Assembly: GCA_002406015.1 (NCBI GenBank)
Contig: DHMX01000017.1
Coordinates: 60,867 to 124,866, forward strand
Direction: 5' to 3'
DNA length: 64,000 bases
Origin: Lachnospiraceae bacterium UBA4631
Lineage (GTDB): Bacteria; Bacillota; Clostridia; Lachnospirales; Lachnospiraceae
Under the pieces are notes generated by a model. It had not been told where the DNA came from, searched no databases, and saw nothing but the letters and a program-made list of their open reading frames with translations. Shown piece after piece: positions 63,475-64,000 of the stretch. Made by a program: the position numbers and the translations under genes. The stretch's first letter is position 1, and every line of letters begins with the position of its first letter.

Positions 63475-63653
63475 ATGCCTATCCTCATTTCTCCGAACCC
63501 CACGATTCTTTATTAATTCTATTATACGTTAAGATAGGAACAAAAGACAAGCACCACCATGAACCTAACCAAGACAAGCCTTACCGTCTTAGGATGTAAA
63601 TGCAGCAGCCCTACCGGAAATATTCTTAAAAACCAGATATTCATTATCACATG

Positions 63654-63683
63654 AAAAAAGCACTCAAATCTGAGTGCTTTTTA
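63654..63683 (-). terminator. Terminator of the tRNA cluster (bidirectional)
   Basis: AAAAAGCACTCA (63655-63666) pairs with TGAGTGCTTTTT (63671-63682), loop AATC; T-runs on both strands. It ends the tRNA-Lys-Gln-His transcript on minus. Confidence 0.85.
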
Positions 63684-63714
63684 TTTTATCCTTGAACTAC
63701 AAGGCTTTCATTCA

Positions 63715-63787
63715 TGAGACATCGGGGACTCGAACCCCGGACAACTTGATTAAAAGTCAAGTGCTCTACCACCTGAGCTAATATCCC
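63715..63787 (-). tRNA. tRNA-Lys (TTT)
   Basis: 73 bases. Anticodon stem CTTGA/TCAAG, loop CTTTTAA, anticodon TTT. D-arm TAGCTCAGGTGGTAGAGCA, T-arm GGGGTTCGAGTCCCC, discriminator A, no encoded CCA. Confidence 0.95.
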
Positions 63788-63824
63788 ATATCCTATTCAA
63801 TTCCCGCAAAGCATACGCTTTGAG

Positions 63825-63897
63825 CTGGGCTAGCTGGATTCGAACCAGCGAGATGCAGGAGTCAAAGTCCTGTGCCTTACCGCTTGGCGATAGCCCA
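63825..63897 (-). tRNA. tRNA-Gln (TTG)
   Basis: 73 bases. Anticodon stem CAGGA/TCCTG, loop CTTTGAC, anticodon TTG. Starts TGGGCTATCGCCAAGC, T-arm CTGGTTCGAATCCAG, discriminator G. No encoded CCA. Confidence 0.95.
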
Positions 63898-63946
63898 TTA
63901 GTAAGTATTGTCTACAGGTACATGCCTACGGCTTTGCCCCTAACAG

Positions 63947-64000
63947 GGTGGATAGAGGGACTCGAACCCTCGGCCTCCAGAGCCACAATCTGGCGCGCTA
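63947..64000 (-). tRNA. tRNA-His (GTG), cut by window edge
   Basis: 3' 54 bases. Anticodon stem CCAGA/TCTGG, loop TTGTGGC, anticodon GTG. T-arm AGGGTTCGAGTCCCT, 3' end TATCCACC with C73, the usual His identity. Confidence 0.9.

Overview
The window looks like a chromosomal segment of an anaerobic, low-to-mid GC Gram-positive bacterium of the Clostridia, most probably Lachnospiraceae. The reasons are a class III (anaerobic) ribonucleotide reductase with its activase behind tandem NrdR-like boxes, a T-box leader, strong AGGAGG-type ribosome binding sites with occasional TTG/GTG starts, lipobox lipoproteins, and many ferredoxin-, flavodoxin- and Fe-alcohol-dehydrogenase-type redox genes. Most genes are on the minus strand. 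Species assignment is inference.

Layout. 1-2.3 kb: start of a 7TM sensor (cut by the window edge) behind a GGDEF/EAL protein. 2.6-4.8 kb: a CstA-type transporter under a T-box riboswitch. 4.8-12.5 kb: a minus-strand run with a flavoprotein, an EamA exporter, a lipoprotein carrying zinc-ribbon-like CxxC knuckles, a Lon-like AAA+ ATPase without protease domain, an NhaC antiporter and a coiled-coil protein translationally coupled to a 13-codon ORF. 12.7-24.2 kb: a CobW GTPase, a hydrolase, a lipoprotein and a giant ~2,559-residue protein of unknown function preceded by a double-GNAT protein. 24.4-35.2 kb: a redox/detoxification zone: Rieske flavoprotein, a five-gene operon (flavodoxin, CMD, AKR, cupin, Fe-ADH) divergent from a LysR gene with a palindromic operator, an AKR divergent from a MerR gene with a 19-bp-spacer promoter, GNATs, a YunG-MGMT fusion and an amidohydrolase.

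35.5-45.0 kb is an AT-rich accessory island. Its core is a candidate RiPP (ribosomally made, post-translationally modified peptide) cluster: a 33-residue precursor ending in three cysteines, a terminator-like attenuator, an RRE-radical SAM-SPASM maturase, a UvrA-like soluble ABC ATPase and a second radical SAM-SPASM enzyme. There is no dedicated membrane exporter or protease in the cluster. Next to it are an IS30 remnant, a broken DUF2971 gene, a DUF4143 ATPase flanked by repeats, and an LRR protein. I consider this the most likely new system in the window.

45.3-64.0 kb is core genome: lysS (with a fused C-terminal tRNA-binding domain) and greA from one near-consensus promoter, tRNA-Leu, a trigger-factor-like PPIase lipoprotein, nrdD-nrdG, then an unusual operon aroB-AKR/ferredoxin-response regulator-histidine kinase-ABC ATPase-ABC permease, a DUF389 membrane protein ending inside a 28-bp tandem repeat, a CapA-like lipoprotein and a tRNA cluster (Lys, Gln, His) running off the edge.
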